Source: JABFRJ01 sp033812735
GTDB lineage: Bacteria; Pseudomonadota; Alphaproteobacteria; Rhizobiales; Hyphomicrobiaceae
DNA: 64,000 bases
Direction: 5' to 3'
Assembly: GCA_033812735.1 (NCBI GenBank)
Contig: JAPXTA010000005.1
Span: forward strand, 3,232 to 67,231
Shown here: positions 15,430 through 24,349 of the stretch, one piece after another
How positions within the stretch are numbered: position 1 is the stretch's first letter
Layout: every line of letters begins with the position of its first letter
Position numbers and translations under genes: made by a program
The notes under the pieces: model-generated
What the model saw: only the letters and a program-made list of their open reading frames with translations
What the model was told of the DNA's origin: nothing
Databases searched by the model: none

Positions 15430-18400
15430 TTACTCGGCTGCGAGGGGGCGCGGCCTCGCTGGTTCCTTAGCCTCCGGCTTGGCGGGTTCGACCAGAGGCG
15501 CTGCGTGCTCCCCGTGATGTCCCGGTGCGGGAGTATCGGTGCCTTCGTCGCTTGGCCCAATGAACCGGCCAAAGACCCACCAGACCCCTTTCGCCACGTC
15601 GTCCATTACAAGAAACACGGCAGGGACGAAGACCAGCGAGAGCAGCGTCGACGAAAGCAGGCCGCCAATCACGGCGACTGCCATGGGAACGCGGAACTCG
15701 CCACCGGAGCCGGCATTGATCGCGGCCGGGATCATGCCACCCACCATGGCGATGGTGGTCATGACGATCGGACGTGCGCGCTTCAAGCCAGCGTCGACGA
15801 TCGCATCGGTGCGGGTCATGCCATGGGCGATGCGTTCGACAGCAAAGTCGACGAGCATGATCGCGTTCTTCGTCACGATACCCATCAACATCAGGATGCC
15901 GATGACGACCGGGAGCGAAATTGGCTGTCCGGTCAGATAGAGCGCAAAGATTGCGCCGCCGATGGACAATGGCAGTGAGAACAGAATGGTGATCGGTTGC
16001 AGGAACGAACGAAACAGCAGAACGAGGACCGAGTAGACCATCATGATGCCGGCACCCATCGCCTTGGCGAAGCTTTCGAAGACTTCGCCCATGACTTCGG
16101 CGTCGCCGAACTGCTTGATTTCGACGCCGGCGGGGAGGTTCTTGGCGGCAGGCTGCGCCATCACTGCTTCTACTGCCGTGCCGAGCGGGGTTTCACCCAC
16201 GAGATCGCCGCCGAGCATGACGCGGCGCTGGCGGTCGTAGCGATCGATCGCCGTTGCACCTTGTGAGAACTCGAACTGTGCCACGGTCGACAAGGGAACG
16301 ATCGCGCCCGTCGCGGATGTGACCTTCAGCGCTTCGAGAACTTGGCGGTCGCCGCGGGCGCCCTCTTCAAGTTGTACGCGGATCGGGATCTGGCGGTCGT
16401 CGATGTTCAACTTGGCAAGATTTGCCGAGATGTCGCCGATGGTGGCGATGCGAACCGCCTCCGAGATCTGGTCGGTGGTGATGCCGAGTTCAGCGGCGAT
16501 GTCCGTGCGCGGCTTGACGCGCAGTTCCGGCCGATCGAGTTCCGCGGTCGACACGACGTTGAGTAGGACGGGTTGGCCCTTCTTGTCCGTGGCGCGCTTT
16601 GCCTGGCTGGTCAGATCGGCGGCGGCGCGGTTGACAGCGGCGCCGTCGCGCCCCGTCACGACAAGCTGAAATCCGCGCTGGCCGTTGTCGCGCAGGAACC
16701 AAAAACGCATGTCGGGGAAATCGGCGAGATCGCGACCGAGTTCTTCGGTGATCTGGATTTGGCTTGCCTTGCGCTCTTTCTTGTCGACGAGGTTGATCGT
16801 CAACGTCGCCTTGCGAACTTCTGGGCCTGAACCGAGAAGGTTGCCGCCGGTGACGAAGACGCTCTTGACGTCAGGCCGCTGTTTGATCCGTTCGACGAGC
16901 TTATCGGTGACGGCGCGGGTGTCTTGGATGCGCGTGCCTGGCGGGAGTTCGACTGCAAGAAGTGCGCGGCCGGAGTCGTCCGGCGGGATGAAGGCCGCCG
17001 GCAGCAGGAAGAACGAGCCGATCGAGGCTGCAAAGATAAGCAACCCAAGGCCGACCGTTACGAAACGATGCCGGGCCGACCAGCGCACGAGGCGAGAATA
17101 GGCGCGGAGCCATGCCGTTTCCTTGTCCTCATGTCCGGCGTCGCGCAGGAAGTAGGCGGCGAGCATCGGCGTTATCAAGCGGGCGACCAGCAGCGAGAAA
17201 AATACCGAGATCGCGACTGTCAGGCCGAACTGCTTGAAGTACTGGCCGGCAATGCCGCCCATGAAGCTCACCGGCGTGAATACCGCGATGATCGTCATGG
17301 TAATCGCGATCACCGCGAGACCGATTTCGTCGGCTGCTTCGAGTGCCGCCCGGTACGGCGACTTGCCCATGCGCATGTGGCGCACGATGTTCTCGATTTC
17401 GACGATGGCGTCGTCGACGAGGATGCCGGTTGCAATCGTGACGGCCAGCAGGCTGACGAGGTTCAGCGAGAACCCGAGCGTGTCCATCAGCCAGTAAGCC
17501 GGCAAAATCGATAGCGGCAGGGCGACGGCGGTTATGATGGTTGCACGCAAGTCGCGCAGGAACAGGAAGACGACGATGATGGCGAGAATCGCGCCTTCAA
17601 CCAGCGTCTGCATGGTCGAATCGTAGGCGCCGCGAACGGCCGTCGTGGTCGTGTCGATCAGTTTGAGGTCAACATTCGGATTGGCTTTCTGGATGACGTC
17701 GATCGCTTTGGCGATATCGGCTGAGACGACGGTGTCGCTGGCGCCCTTCGCGCGCGTTATGGCAAATGCGACGATCTGCTGGGTGCCGAGGGTGGCGTAG
17801 GTGCGCGGTTCGGCATAGGCGTCGGTTACGGTGCCGAGTTCGTCGAGGCGGACTTTGCGGCCGCGTGGAAGAGCGATCATCGTCGCCGCGAGTTCGGCGA
17901 CACTTTCCTTGCCCGCGAGCGTGCGGATCGCCTGCTCCCTGCCGCCGATCTCGCCGCGGCCACCGGCCAGGTCGACGTTGGTTGCGCGCAGTTGACGGTT
18001 TACGTCGCCGGCCGTGATGCCAAAGGCGAGGAGCCGGTCGGGATCGAGGCTGACACGCACTTCGCGCTCGACGCCGCCGACACGCTGAATGGAGCCGACG
18101 CCCTTCACACCTTGCAGTTGGCGGATGACGACGTCGTCGACGAACCACGACACCTGCTCGGGCGTCAAACCGGGCGCGAGTACGCCATAAGTGACGATCG
18201 GCAAGCCCTCGATATCAAGCCGCGAGACGATCGGTTCGTCTATGGTTCGCGGGAGGTCTGCGCGGATGCGGGCAATCGCGTCCTTGACGTCGTTGATCGC
18301 CCGGTCGGTGTTCACTTCGAGGCGGAACTCGAGCGTGCTCAACGATGAGCCCTCGGTCACCGTCGACGTGATATGCTTCAATCCATTGATGCTGGCGACA

Positions 18401-18615
18401 GCATCTTCAATCTTTTTCGTGACCTGCGCTTCAAGTTCGGTCGGCGCGGTTCCCGCTTGATAAATGCGGACCTGCACAATGGGTACGTCGATGTTCGGAA
18501 AGCGCGTAATCGGAAGCTGCTTGAACGCCATCCCGCCGAGAACCAGCAGGACGATGAACAGGACCAAGGAGGGGACCGGCTGACGGATTGCCCAGGCGGA
18601 GATGTTGCCGTTCAT
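15430..18615 (-). CDS. RND efflux pump inner-membrane transporter (AcrB/MdtC type)
   Basis: Proton-driven drug or metabolite exporter of the hydrophobe/amphiphile RND family, 1061 residues, the normal length. Twelve membrane segments with two large periplasmic loops are apparent. Motifs include the N-terminal WAIRQPVPSLVLFIVLLVLG, the TM4 proton-relay region ATGILVDDAIVEIENIV, TM6 motif TPVSFMGGIAGQYFKQFG, and MGIVTKNAIMLVDFA in the second half. The C-terminus has a short Pro/Ala/Glu/His-rich tail. Its start overlaps the stop of the fusion-protein gene by 4 bases (ATGA). No outer-membrane TolC gene is in this operon, so a TolC encoded elsewhere is expected. Confidence 0.95.
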   Translation of the reverse strand: MNGNISAWAIRQPVPSLVLFIVLLVLGGMAFKQLPITRFPNIDVPIVQVRIYQAGTAPTELEAQVTKKIEDAVASINGLKHITSTVTEGSSLSTLEFRLEVNTDRAINDVKDAIARIRADLPRTIDEPIVSRLDIEGLPIVTYGVLAPGLTPEQVSWFVDDVVIRQLQGVKGVGSIQRVGGVEREVRVSLDPDRLLAFGITAGDVNRQLRATNVDLAGGRGEIGGREQAIRTLAGKESVAELAATMIALPRGRKVRLDELGTVTDAYAEPRTYATLGTQQIVAFAITRAKGASDTVVSADIAKAIDVIQKANPNVDLKLIDTTTTAVRGAYDSTMQTLVEGAILAIIVVFLFLRDLRATIITAVALPLSILPAYWLMDTLGFSLNLVSLLAVTIATGILVDDAIVEIENIVRHMRMGKSPYRAALEAADEIGLAVIAITMTIIAVFTPVSFMGGIAGQYFKQFGLTVAISVFFSLLVARLITPMLAAYFLRDAGHEDKETAWLRAYSRLVRWSARHRFVTVGLGLLIFAASIGSFFLLPAAFIPPDDSGRALLAVELPPGTRIQDTRAVTDKLVERIKQRPDVKSVFVTGGNLLGSGPEVRKATLTINLVDKKERKASQIQITEELGRDLADFPDMRFWFLRDNGQRGFQLVVTGRDGAAVNRAAADLTSQAKRATDKKGQPVLLNVVSTAELDRPELRVKPRTDIAAELGITTDQISEAVRIATIGDISANLAKLNIDDRQIPIRVQLEEGARGDRQVLEALKVTSATGAIVPLSTVAQFEFSQGATAIDRYDRQRRVMLGGDLVGETPLGTAVEAVMAQPAAKNLPAGVEIKQFGDAEVMGEVFESFAKAMGAGIMMVYSVLVLLFRSFLQPITILFSLPLSIGGAIFALYLTGQPISLPVVIGILMLMGIVTKNAIMLVDFAVERIAHGMTRTDAIVDAGLKRARPIVMTTIAMVGGMIPAAINAGSGGEFRVPMAVAVIGGLLSSTLLSLVFVPAVFLVMDDVAKGVWWVFGRFIGPSDEGTDTPAPGHHGEHAAPLVEPAKPEAKEPARPRPLAAE

Positions 18616-19850
18616 TGGATCACCTCGCTTTTGGCCTGGGTCTGCTCGGTGCGCTTGCTCTCGTACACAGGGCGGACCGCATCGCCTTCGCGAAGGAAGG
18701 TGCCCGAGCGGGCAACGACGACGTCATTGGCGCTGACGCCGTCGCGAATTTCGGCCCAGGGTCCTGACGTGATGCCGACTTTAACTGGCCTCACCACGAC
18801 CTTGTCGTCTTTGACCAGATGAACCGTCGAGCCCTTTTCGCCATGCTGGAGGGCAGCCGTCGGGACAGCGATACCCCGCGACGTGTTGGTTGTGACGACA
18901 GCATGCGCAAACGACCCGATGCGCAGCGCAGGGCTGTTTTCGACGGCGATGCGGATGCGGCCCAGGCGTGACGCACGGTCGACCTCCGGGGATACGAGAC
19001 GGACCTTGCCCTTGATGCCCTCGACACCCGGCACCTCGATGATTGCGATCTGGTTCTGGCGCAGCTGTGAAATCTGCGTTTCTGGCACGTCGGCATCGAG
19101 TTCGATCTCGCCGCGCGCGATAATACGGAACATGGGTTCGCCGCTGCCGGCAGCAAACCCGCCGATCTTGGCGATGCGCCGGCTTACGATGCCATCGGTC
19201 GGCGCGGTGATTTCTGTGCGGCCGAGACGCCACTCGAGATCGCGGCGCTGAGCTTCGACTTGTGCCTTCTCCGCTTCGGCAAGAGCGAGGCCATCCTTGG
19301 CTGCAGACAGTGCTGCGGCTGCTGATTTGGCGGCTGCTTCGCGCGTGTCCTGAACAGCCTCGGAGATGTAGCCGGACTGGCGGAGCGGCTTGCCGCGTTC
19401 GAAGGTATTGCGGGCTTCGACGAGCTTGGCCTCGGCGGAGGCGATGTTGCTCTTGGCTTGCTGGATGCCAGCAGATGCCTTCGCCAGCGCCGCCGTATTC
19501 TGTGCCAGTTGGGTTTCGATGGTATCGTTGACCAGACGGGCAAGGACTTGCCCTTGCTTCACCCTGTCGCCTTCCTCGGCCAGCACCTCAACGATCCGCA
19601 GCCCTTCTATCTGCGGTCCGACCAGCACCTCCTCGCGCGGCACCAATGTGCCGGTCACCAAGAGGGTTTTGACGAAATCGCGCGGTTCGGCACGGACGAC
19701 GGTTACGGCTGCGGCAAGTGATGCCGCGCTTGTCGCCGCAGGTGCGGGCTGAGGCTTCTTGAGAAGCGGCAGCTTGCCGGTCTGGTGGAGCCAGAACGCG
19801 CCGCCAGCAACGGCTGCGATGCCAAGATAGGCGATGGCTTTCTTGCTCAT
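18612..19850 (-). CDS. RND efflux periplasmic adaptor (HlyD/AcrA family)
   Basis: Membrane fusion protein linking the RND pump to an outer-membrane channel, 412 residues. The frame is open far upstream through the regulator gene, but the ATG at 19850 (MSKKAIAYLGIAAVAGG) begins the expected N-terminal anchor. Features in order are: membrane anchor near residues 5-22, lipoyl half motif GLRIVEVLAEEGDRVKQGQVLARL, alpha-helical hairpin of about residues 110-190, second lipoyl half LGRTEITAPTDGIVSRR, then beta-barrel and membrane-proximal domains. It lies 5 bases after the TetR stop and overlaps the RND gene start, in one operon. Confidence 0.94.
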   Translation of the reverse strand: MSKKAIAYLGIAAVAGGAFWLHQTGKLPLLKKPQPAPAATSAASLAAAVTVVRAEPRDFVKTLLVTGTLVPREEVLVGPQIEGLRIVEVLAEEGDRVKQGQVLARLVNDTIETQLAQNTAALAKASAGIQQAKSNIASAEAKLVEARNTFERGKPLRQSGYISEAVQDTREAAAKSAAAALSAAKDGLALAEAEKAQVEAQRRDLEWRLGRTEITAPTDGIVSRRIAKIGGFAAGSGEPMFRIIARGEIELDADVPETQISQLRQNQIAIIEVPGVEGIKGKVRLVSPEVDRASRLGRIRIAVENSPALRIGSFAHAVVTTNTSRGIAVPTAALQHGEKGSTVHLVKDDKVVVRPVKVGITSGPWAEIRDGVSANDVVVARSGTFLREGDAVRPVYESKRTEQTQAKSEVIQ

Positions 19851-19855
19851 GATCT

Positions 19856-20524
19856 CTATTCGCCTGGAGTAACGAGTGTTGTGGTGTGTACGGGGTCGAG
19901 CCCGTTTTGGCCTTCGCGGTCGGGGGGCGGCGCGACCGGGTTCATAAGGTCGCGCAGTAGACCGGTCAGTGCCGGAAGGACTTGCGCGGCGTCGAAAGAG
20001 GGGTGGACGGCGCGCCGCCAAAACAAGCCATCGCCAATGGTATTGAAGACTTCGGCCAGGGTCGGGATGTCGACGCGCGGGGCAATCTTGCCCTCGGCTT
20101 CGAGGCGCTCGAAAAGGGCAACGAACCGGTCGCGGCAGTAGCGATCGACCGAGCCGTAGATGTCGCAGACTTTCTCGCTGCGGGTCGACTCGATGCCCAT
20201 CTCGACCACGAAGCGGCGCTTTTCCGGTGCTTCGGCGACGAAATAATGTGCTGCAAGTTCGTTCAGAGCGTCGATAAAGTCGGGGGCTTTTTCTATGGCG
20301 GCGAAGCGTTCCGCGAATTCGGCGCGGTCGCGCTCGCACAGGCCGGCAATCAGAGCTTCCTTGCTGTCGAAGTAGACATACAACGCTCCGGGCGACACGC
20401 TCGCCTCCTTGCAGATGTCCTGCATGGTGGTGCGATGGAAGCCGGTGCGCGCAAAGCATCGTAGGGCCGCGTCCAAGATGTGGTCGCGGCGGGCTGCTTG
20501 GGTCTCGGGTTTCAGTTTCGGCAT
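19856..20524 (-). CDS. TetR-family transcriptional regulator of the efflux operon
   Basis: Probable repressor, 222 residues from the ATG at 20524 (MPKLKPETQAARRDHILDAA). The N-terminal helix-turn-helix is clear (FARTGFHRTTMQDICKEASV, then SPGALYVYFDSKEALI). The C-terminal ligand domain is divergent, as usual. It is the first gene of the TetR-adaptor-RND operon. A palindrome about 45 bases upstream of its start is the likely operator, giving autorepression that is relieved by pump substrates. The regulatory claim is inferred from layout and family. Confidence 0.9.
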   Translation of the reverse strand: MPKLKPETQAARRDHILDAALRCFARTGFHRTTMQDICKEASVSPGALYVYFDSKEALIAGLCERDRAEFAERFAAIEKAPDFIDALNELAAHYFVAEAPEKRRFVVEMGIESTRSEKVCDIYGSVDRYCRDRFVALFERLEAEGKIAPRVDIPTLAEVFNTIGDGLFWRRAVHPSFDAAQVLPALTGLLRDLMNPVAPPPDREGQNGLDPVHTTTLVTPGE

Positions 20525-20567
20525 GAAGGAAACCTGGAAGCGGCGCAACTTCGCGCCTGCGTCATAT

Positions 20568-20585
20568 AAAACGAACGGTCGTTTT
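20568..20585. promoter_or_regulatory. Putative TetR operator palindrome
   Basis: Inverted repeat AAAACGA-ACGG-TCGTTTT with 7-bp perfect arms, located 44 bases upstream of the TetR start codon. Position and symmetry fit an operator bound by the adjacent TetR regulator. Confidence 0.65.
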
Positions 20586-20695
20586 ATTTGTGAGTGCGGC
20601 CGTTCGTCAAGGCTTGTTTGGCCGTGATCGGAACAGACGATTGAAGCGGAAGCAGATTTAGCGGCCCGGACAGCCGACTGTTGACGGCATTGTGA

Positions 20696-21259
20696 TCAAT
20701 GGCCTGAGCGGTCGAGGGTCGAGTGACCCATCGGACTGACTGCTTGTATTTCACTTTGCGGTCGACGGCGCAGCAACTGCATGGCTGTCAAACCCAATCG
20801 AGGATGTCGCCATGCTGGCGCTATGGCGGCGACAGGGATGAGAACAAACGATCGTTCGTGCGCTCTAGGATGGGGAAGCAGCAAGCCCGTGTAATAGATC
20901 GATCTTGGGGTGGGCGTGTTGCGACCAGGGATGCATCGCCCTGAATAATCAATGATATCAATGTCCAAGACTCTGGGACCCCAACGACGCCCGAGCGTTC
21001 TTCCCGCAGTCCGTTCGATTTGCTTGCAAATGCGGAGGAGATCCCTCGGTGACTGATGAGACGAGACGAGGACTGCAGCATTTACATATGGCGGCTGTCG
21101 CCCGCCTCCGACCGGCGCCGTCTTGAAAAAGCCTGAAACTCTAACCAACTCAAGGTCGTGCGTTTGCAGCAGTGCCAGCGCTGCCGAGATGGTCTCAGCA
21201 GGGTCGCCCAGCCTCCCGCGCAGGTTGCTACCGATTGAAAGTATTGCCGTTGCGGGAAT
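20696..21259 (-). CDS. folK: HPPK (folate synthesis pyrophosphokinase), no canonical start codon visible
   Basis: 6-hydroxymethyl-7,8-dihydropterin pyrophosphokinase of folate synthesis. The conserved fold is complete in one frame: ATAILSIGSNLRGRLGD at the N-terminus, FFKTAPVGGGRQPPYVNA, and the ATP/pterin motif RRWGPRVLDIDIID, with LPHPRAHERSFVL near the end. However, the N-terminal part lies upstream of the first TTG (21148). Between that conserved start and the in-frame TGA at 21266-21268 there is no ATG, GTG or TTG, only an ATT at 21259. A GTG at 21269 is one base out of frame. Either an unusual start is used, or a 1-base change has disabled the gene or the sequence. Base composition here is less GC-rich than in neighbouring genes. 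Confidence 0.72.
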   Translation of the reverse strand: MPATAILSIGSNLRGRLGDPAETISAALALLQTHDLELVRVSGFFKTAPVGGGRQPPYVNAAVLVSSHQSPRDLLRICKQIERTAGRTLGRRWGPRVLDIDIIDYSGRCIPGRNTPTPRSIYYTGLLLPHPRAHERSFVLIPVAAIAPAWRHPRLGLTAMQLLRRRPQSEIQAVSPMGHSTLDRSGH

Positions 21260-21571
21260 GTTGTGTCACTCTGCCTGGGTCTGCGATCGTCGTGCTCCTG
21301 AAAGTCGTATGATACGTAAGCCTATGGAGCAACGGAAGAATAAGTCGGCCAGCGCCGTTCTGTGTGACAAAAAATCTGTGAGGCCAAAATTGTTTTGCAT
21401 TCTAGGCCGCTAGTTTTTAGACGGTTCCTCTGCCACTAGAACGCAGTTTCGCAAAGTGGTAATGCGGCCGGAAATTTTAGTGGTGAAGCTCGTCCCGCCG
21501 GGCATGAACTTTTCGTCGGGGCGTCAAGAATAGGCTCGGTGCGGTAGTTGAGCACCAAAAAGGTGATTGCA
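21260..21571. other. Intergenic, AT-richer stretch without recognisable gene
   Basis: 312 bases between folK and the NYN-domain gene. It is visibly richer in A/T than the flanks. I see no open frame with a ribosome site, no tRNA and no clear terminator. It should hold the promoters of both flanking genes. Confidence 0.5.
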
Positions 21572-22258
21572 ATGCACTTTTATCAGTCTGAACGGATCGT
21601 CCTGCTCATCGACGGCGCTAATTTGTACGCGACGGCCAAGGCACTCGGGTTCGATATCGACTATAAGCGCTTGCTGAACGTATTTCGTACCAAAGGCCAT
21701 CTGGTCAGAGCGCTTTACTATACGGCGCTCGCTGAAGATCAGGAATATTCTTCAATCCGGCCACTCGTCGATTGGCTGGATTACAATGGCTATACAATGG
21801 TCACCAAGCCGACCAAAGAATTCACTGACTCGTTCGGTCGCCGGAAAATCAAGGGCAACATGGACATCGAGCTGACCGTCGACGCGATGCGTCTGGCCGA
21901 CTCGATGGATCACATTGTGATTTTCACAGGCGATGGCGATTTCCGTGCGCTCGTCGCGGCTCTGCAGCTCAAGGGCAAGCGCGTCAGCGTCGTCTCTACG
22001 CTCCAGACACAGCCGGCGATGGTTGCCGATGAACTCCGCCGGCAGGCCGACCAATTCGTCGATTTGGCGGATCTTGAAGATGTGATCGGCCGCGATCCTT
22101 CCTCTCGCCCACCGCGGGAGCCGCGCGAGGGAATTGTGGAGCGTACGGAGCGGCGCGACATGCCAGTCCGTACCTCCGCACCGCGGACACGTTCGGGAGT
22201 CCCTGCGCCGGCGTCGGCTTCCTCACTCGGGTTCCCTGACGAGGATAATTCGAAGTAG
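21572..22258 (+). CDS. NYN-domain protein, LabA/DUF88 family
   Basis: 228 residues from the ATG at 21572, which has AAGGTGA 7 bases upstream. The N-terminal two thirds form a NYN (PIN-like) nuclease domain: LLIDGANLYATAK with Asp14, the acidic segment GNMDIELTVDAMRLAD, and VIFTGDGDFRALVAAL, giving the acidic residues expected for metal binding. The C-terminal 55 residues are Pro/Arg-rich and disordered. LabA-like proteins are putative ribonucleases; the RNA target is unknown. The UDG gene follows after 13 bases, suggesting cotranscription. Confidence 0.88.
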   Translation: MHFYQSERIVLLIDGANLYATAKALGFDIDYKRLLNVFRTKGHLVRALYYTALAEDQEYSSIRPLVDWLDYNGYTMVTKPTKEFTDSFGRRKIKGNMDIELTVDAMRLADSMDHIVIFTGDGDFRALVAALQLKGKRVSVVSTLQTQPAMVADELRRQADQFVDLADLEDVIGRDPSSRPPREPREGIVERTERRDMPVRTSAPRTRSGVPAPASASSLGFPDEDNSK

Positions 22259-22271
22259 TCCCCTCGTCGTT

Positions 22272-22958
22272 ATGGCGCGCGGCGTTCGAAGCCCCATCAA
22301 GCCTGTTCAGACAATCGCCGACGCCGAGGCGCCTGCGGGTTGTGCCCTCTGCCCGCGACTGGCTGCGTTTCTTGCGCAATCCCGGGAAAAAGAGCCACAT
22401 TGGCACAACGATCCGGTTCGATCGTTCGGGCCTGAAACGGCGCGACTGCTCATCGTTGGATTGGCTCCCGGATTGAGAGGTGCCAATCGCACTGGCCGGC
22501 CGTTTACGGGCGACTTTGCTGGCGACCTTCTCTATGCGACGCTGTCTTCATATGGGTTCTCGCGCGGTACCTTCGCGGCGCGGCCGGACGACGGGCTCGA
22601 ACTTGTCGATTGCATGGTGACGAACGCGGTGCGGTGCGTTCCTCCGGAGAACAAGCCGACGCCAGCAGAGATCAATACGTGCCGGCAGTTTCTCGCGGCA
22701 CGGATCGGCGCTCTCGACGGGTTGCGCGCGATTGTTTGTCTCGGACGAATTTCTCACGATTCGACCTTGTCGGCGCTCGGCTGCCGGAAGTCGTCATTTC
22801 CATTCGGGCACGGTGCACGGCACGAGGTCAGGCCGGGGCTTACCCTGTTCGATAGCTATCATTGCTCTCGCTACAACACGAATACTGGCGTGCTGACGCC
22901 TGATATGTTTCGCTCCGTTTTTGCGCATGTGCGGGAGTATCTCGACGGCGCCGCTTGA
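22272..22958 (+). CDS. Uracil-DNA glycosylase, family 5-like
   Basis: Base-excision repair enzyme removing uracil or other deaminated bases, 228 residues from the ATG at 22272. Cysteines in CALCPRL and NAVRCVPPENKP are compatible with the iron-sulfur cluster of family 4/5 enzymes. Motif A is seen as LIVGLAPGLRGANRTGRPF and motif B as SYHCSRYNTNTGVLT. Motif A has Ala-Pro-Gly rather than the Glu-rich form of family 4, which fits family 5 (UDGb). The N-terminal 20 residues are less conserved. It is cotranscribed with the NYN-domain gene by position. Confidence 0.86.
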   Translation: MARGVRSPIKPVQTIADAEAPAGCALCPRLAAFLAQSREKEPHWHNDPVRSFGPETARLLIVGLAPGLRGANRTGRPFTGDFAGDLLYATLSSYGFSRGTFAARPDDGLELVDCMVTNAVRCVPPENKPTPAEINTCRQFLAARIGALDGLRAIVCLGRISHDSTLSALGCRKSSFPFGHGARHEVRPGLTLFDSYHCSRYNTNTGVLTPDMFRSVFAHVREYLDGAA

Positions 22959-22964
22959 TCGGGT

Positions 22965-24149
22965 TCACGCGTCTTCAGGAGCGATGTTTTTTCGGTATGG
23001 CGCATATTCCGCGAGCATTTCGCGCTGTTCGGCCATATGAGCGCGCTCTTCTTTCAAATAGCGGTCAACGGCGTTGCGGAATGAGGGGTCTGAAATCCAG
23101 TGGAGCGAGTAAGTCGGGACCGGTAGGTAGCCTCGAGCCAATTTGTGATCACCCTGAGCGCCCGCTTCGACGCGCGCCAGCTTGTGCGCGATGGCATAAT
23201 CAATCGCTTGATAATAGCAGACCTCGAAGTGAAGGCAGGGATGCTGCTCGACGCGTCCCCAATAGCGGCCGTACAAGCAGTCGCCGCCGATCATGTTCAA
23301 GGCGCCGGCGATAGCGGTTCCTGACCGTTCGACGAAGACGAGCAAGCAACGCTCGGCCATTGCTTGGCCTAGAAGCGAGAAAAACCGCCGGTTGAGATAG
23401 GGGCGTCCCCATTTGCGGCTGCCGGTATCGATGTAGAATTCAAAGAACGTGTCCCAGTGTGCCTCAGTGATGTCAGCACCGGTCACGTGCTTTATCGTCA
23501 ACCCTGCGGCCAATGCGGTTTCGCGCTCCTTACGCATGTTTTTGCGCTTGCGGGAGGAAAGGCTCGCCAGGAAGTCATCGAACGATCCATATCCCCGATT
23601 GAGCCAGTGATATTGCTGGTCGGTCCGTTGAAGCAGGCCCGCGCTCCCTAGGCGCGTCCATTCACCCTCCGACAGGAAGGTGGCGTGGAGCGAAGAAATC
23701 TTCTGACGCTTCACGATCTCAATCGCGGCAGCAGCGAGCAGGCGCTCATGAGCGTCGTGGTCCGGCCCCGGCGGTACGAGAAAGCGGCGGCCGGGAACGG
23801 GCGTGAAGGGAGCGGCGATCTGTAGTTTGGGATAGTAGCGACCGCCCGCGCGTTGATAGGCATCGGCCCAGCCGTGGTCGAAGACATACTCGCCCTGGCT
23901 ATGAGATTTCAGGTAGGCGGGAGCGACGGCCAGGATTTCCCCCTCGTGGCTTTCGAGCACGAGGTGCTGCGGCGCCCAACCCGACCGGCCACCGACGCAG
24001 CCGCTCGTTTCAAGCGCCAGCAGAAATGCATGGTCTTGAAAGGGATTGTAGGTCGCAGGATCCGGGTTGGCGCACCTGTTCCAAGCGGTTTCCGGAATAT
24101 CGGCAATGGCGGTAGCGATGCGCAGGCGTGCACTTGGCTCGGCGGCCAT
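22965..24149 (-). CDS. FemAB-like GNAT acyltransferase (DUF482)
   Basis: 394 residues from the ATG at 24149 (a TTG one codon earlier is possible). It matches the DUF482/FemAB-like family with a GNAT fold: NPFQDHAFLLALETSGCVG near the N-terminus, FDHGWADAYQRAGGRYYPKL, the basic segment SSRKRKNMRKERETAL, and EAGAQGDHKLARGYLPVPTYS near the C-terminus. FemAB enzymes transfer amino acids to peptidoglycan precursors; for DUF482 members the substrate is not established. It converges with the UDG gene and diverges from the M48 protease gene. Confidence 0.88.
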   Translation of the reverse strand: MAAEPSARLRIATAIADIPETAWNRCANPDPATYNPFQDHAFLLALETSGCVGGRSGWAPQHLVLESHEGEILAVAPAYLKSHSQGEYVFDHGWADAYQRAGGRYYPKLQIAAPFTPVPGRRFLVPPGPDHDAHERLLAAAAIEIVKRQKISSLHATFLSEGEWTRLGSAGLLQRTDQQYHWLNRGYGSFDDFLASLSSRKRKNMRKERETALAAGLTIKHVTGADITEAHWDTFFEFYIDTGSRKWGRPYLNRRFFSLLGQAMAERCLLVFVERSGTAIAGALNMIGGDCLYGRYWGRVEQHPCLHFEVCYYQAIDYAIAHKLARVEAGAQGDHKLARGYLPVPTYSLHWISDPSFRNAVDRYLKEERAHMAEQREMLAEYAPYRKNIAPEDA

Positions 24150-24349
24150 CAAGAATGCTCCACGATTCAGGCAACGGTGCTACCGATCGCGGGCGGGTGC
24201 ACCAGTCTGGCAAGCGGATTTGGCAGTTATTACATCATATCAGAACGTGGCGGTCTCATCGCAAGCATGTTTCCGAAGCGGTCATTGTTGCGATAGACTG
24301 GTTGGTGCGGTGATGGCAGTTCGCCGTTGTCGATGATGGGAGACGCTGG

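Noticed and set aside
14577..15470. 297-codon frame antisense to the DUF533 gene
   Set aside because: Arises from the repeated Gly-rich coding sequence on the other strand; no motif.
15430..20524. Treating the 615-codon frame 18612-20459 as one fused protein
   Set aside because: Its upstream part is the TetR gene in another frame; the adaptor starts at 19850.
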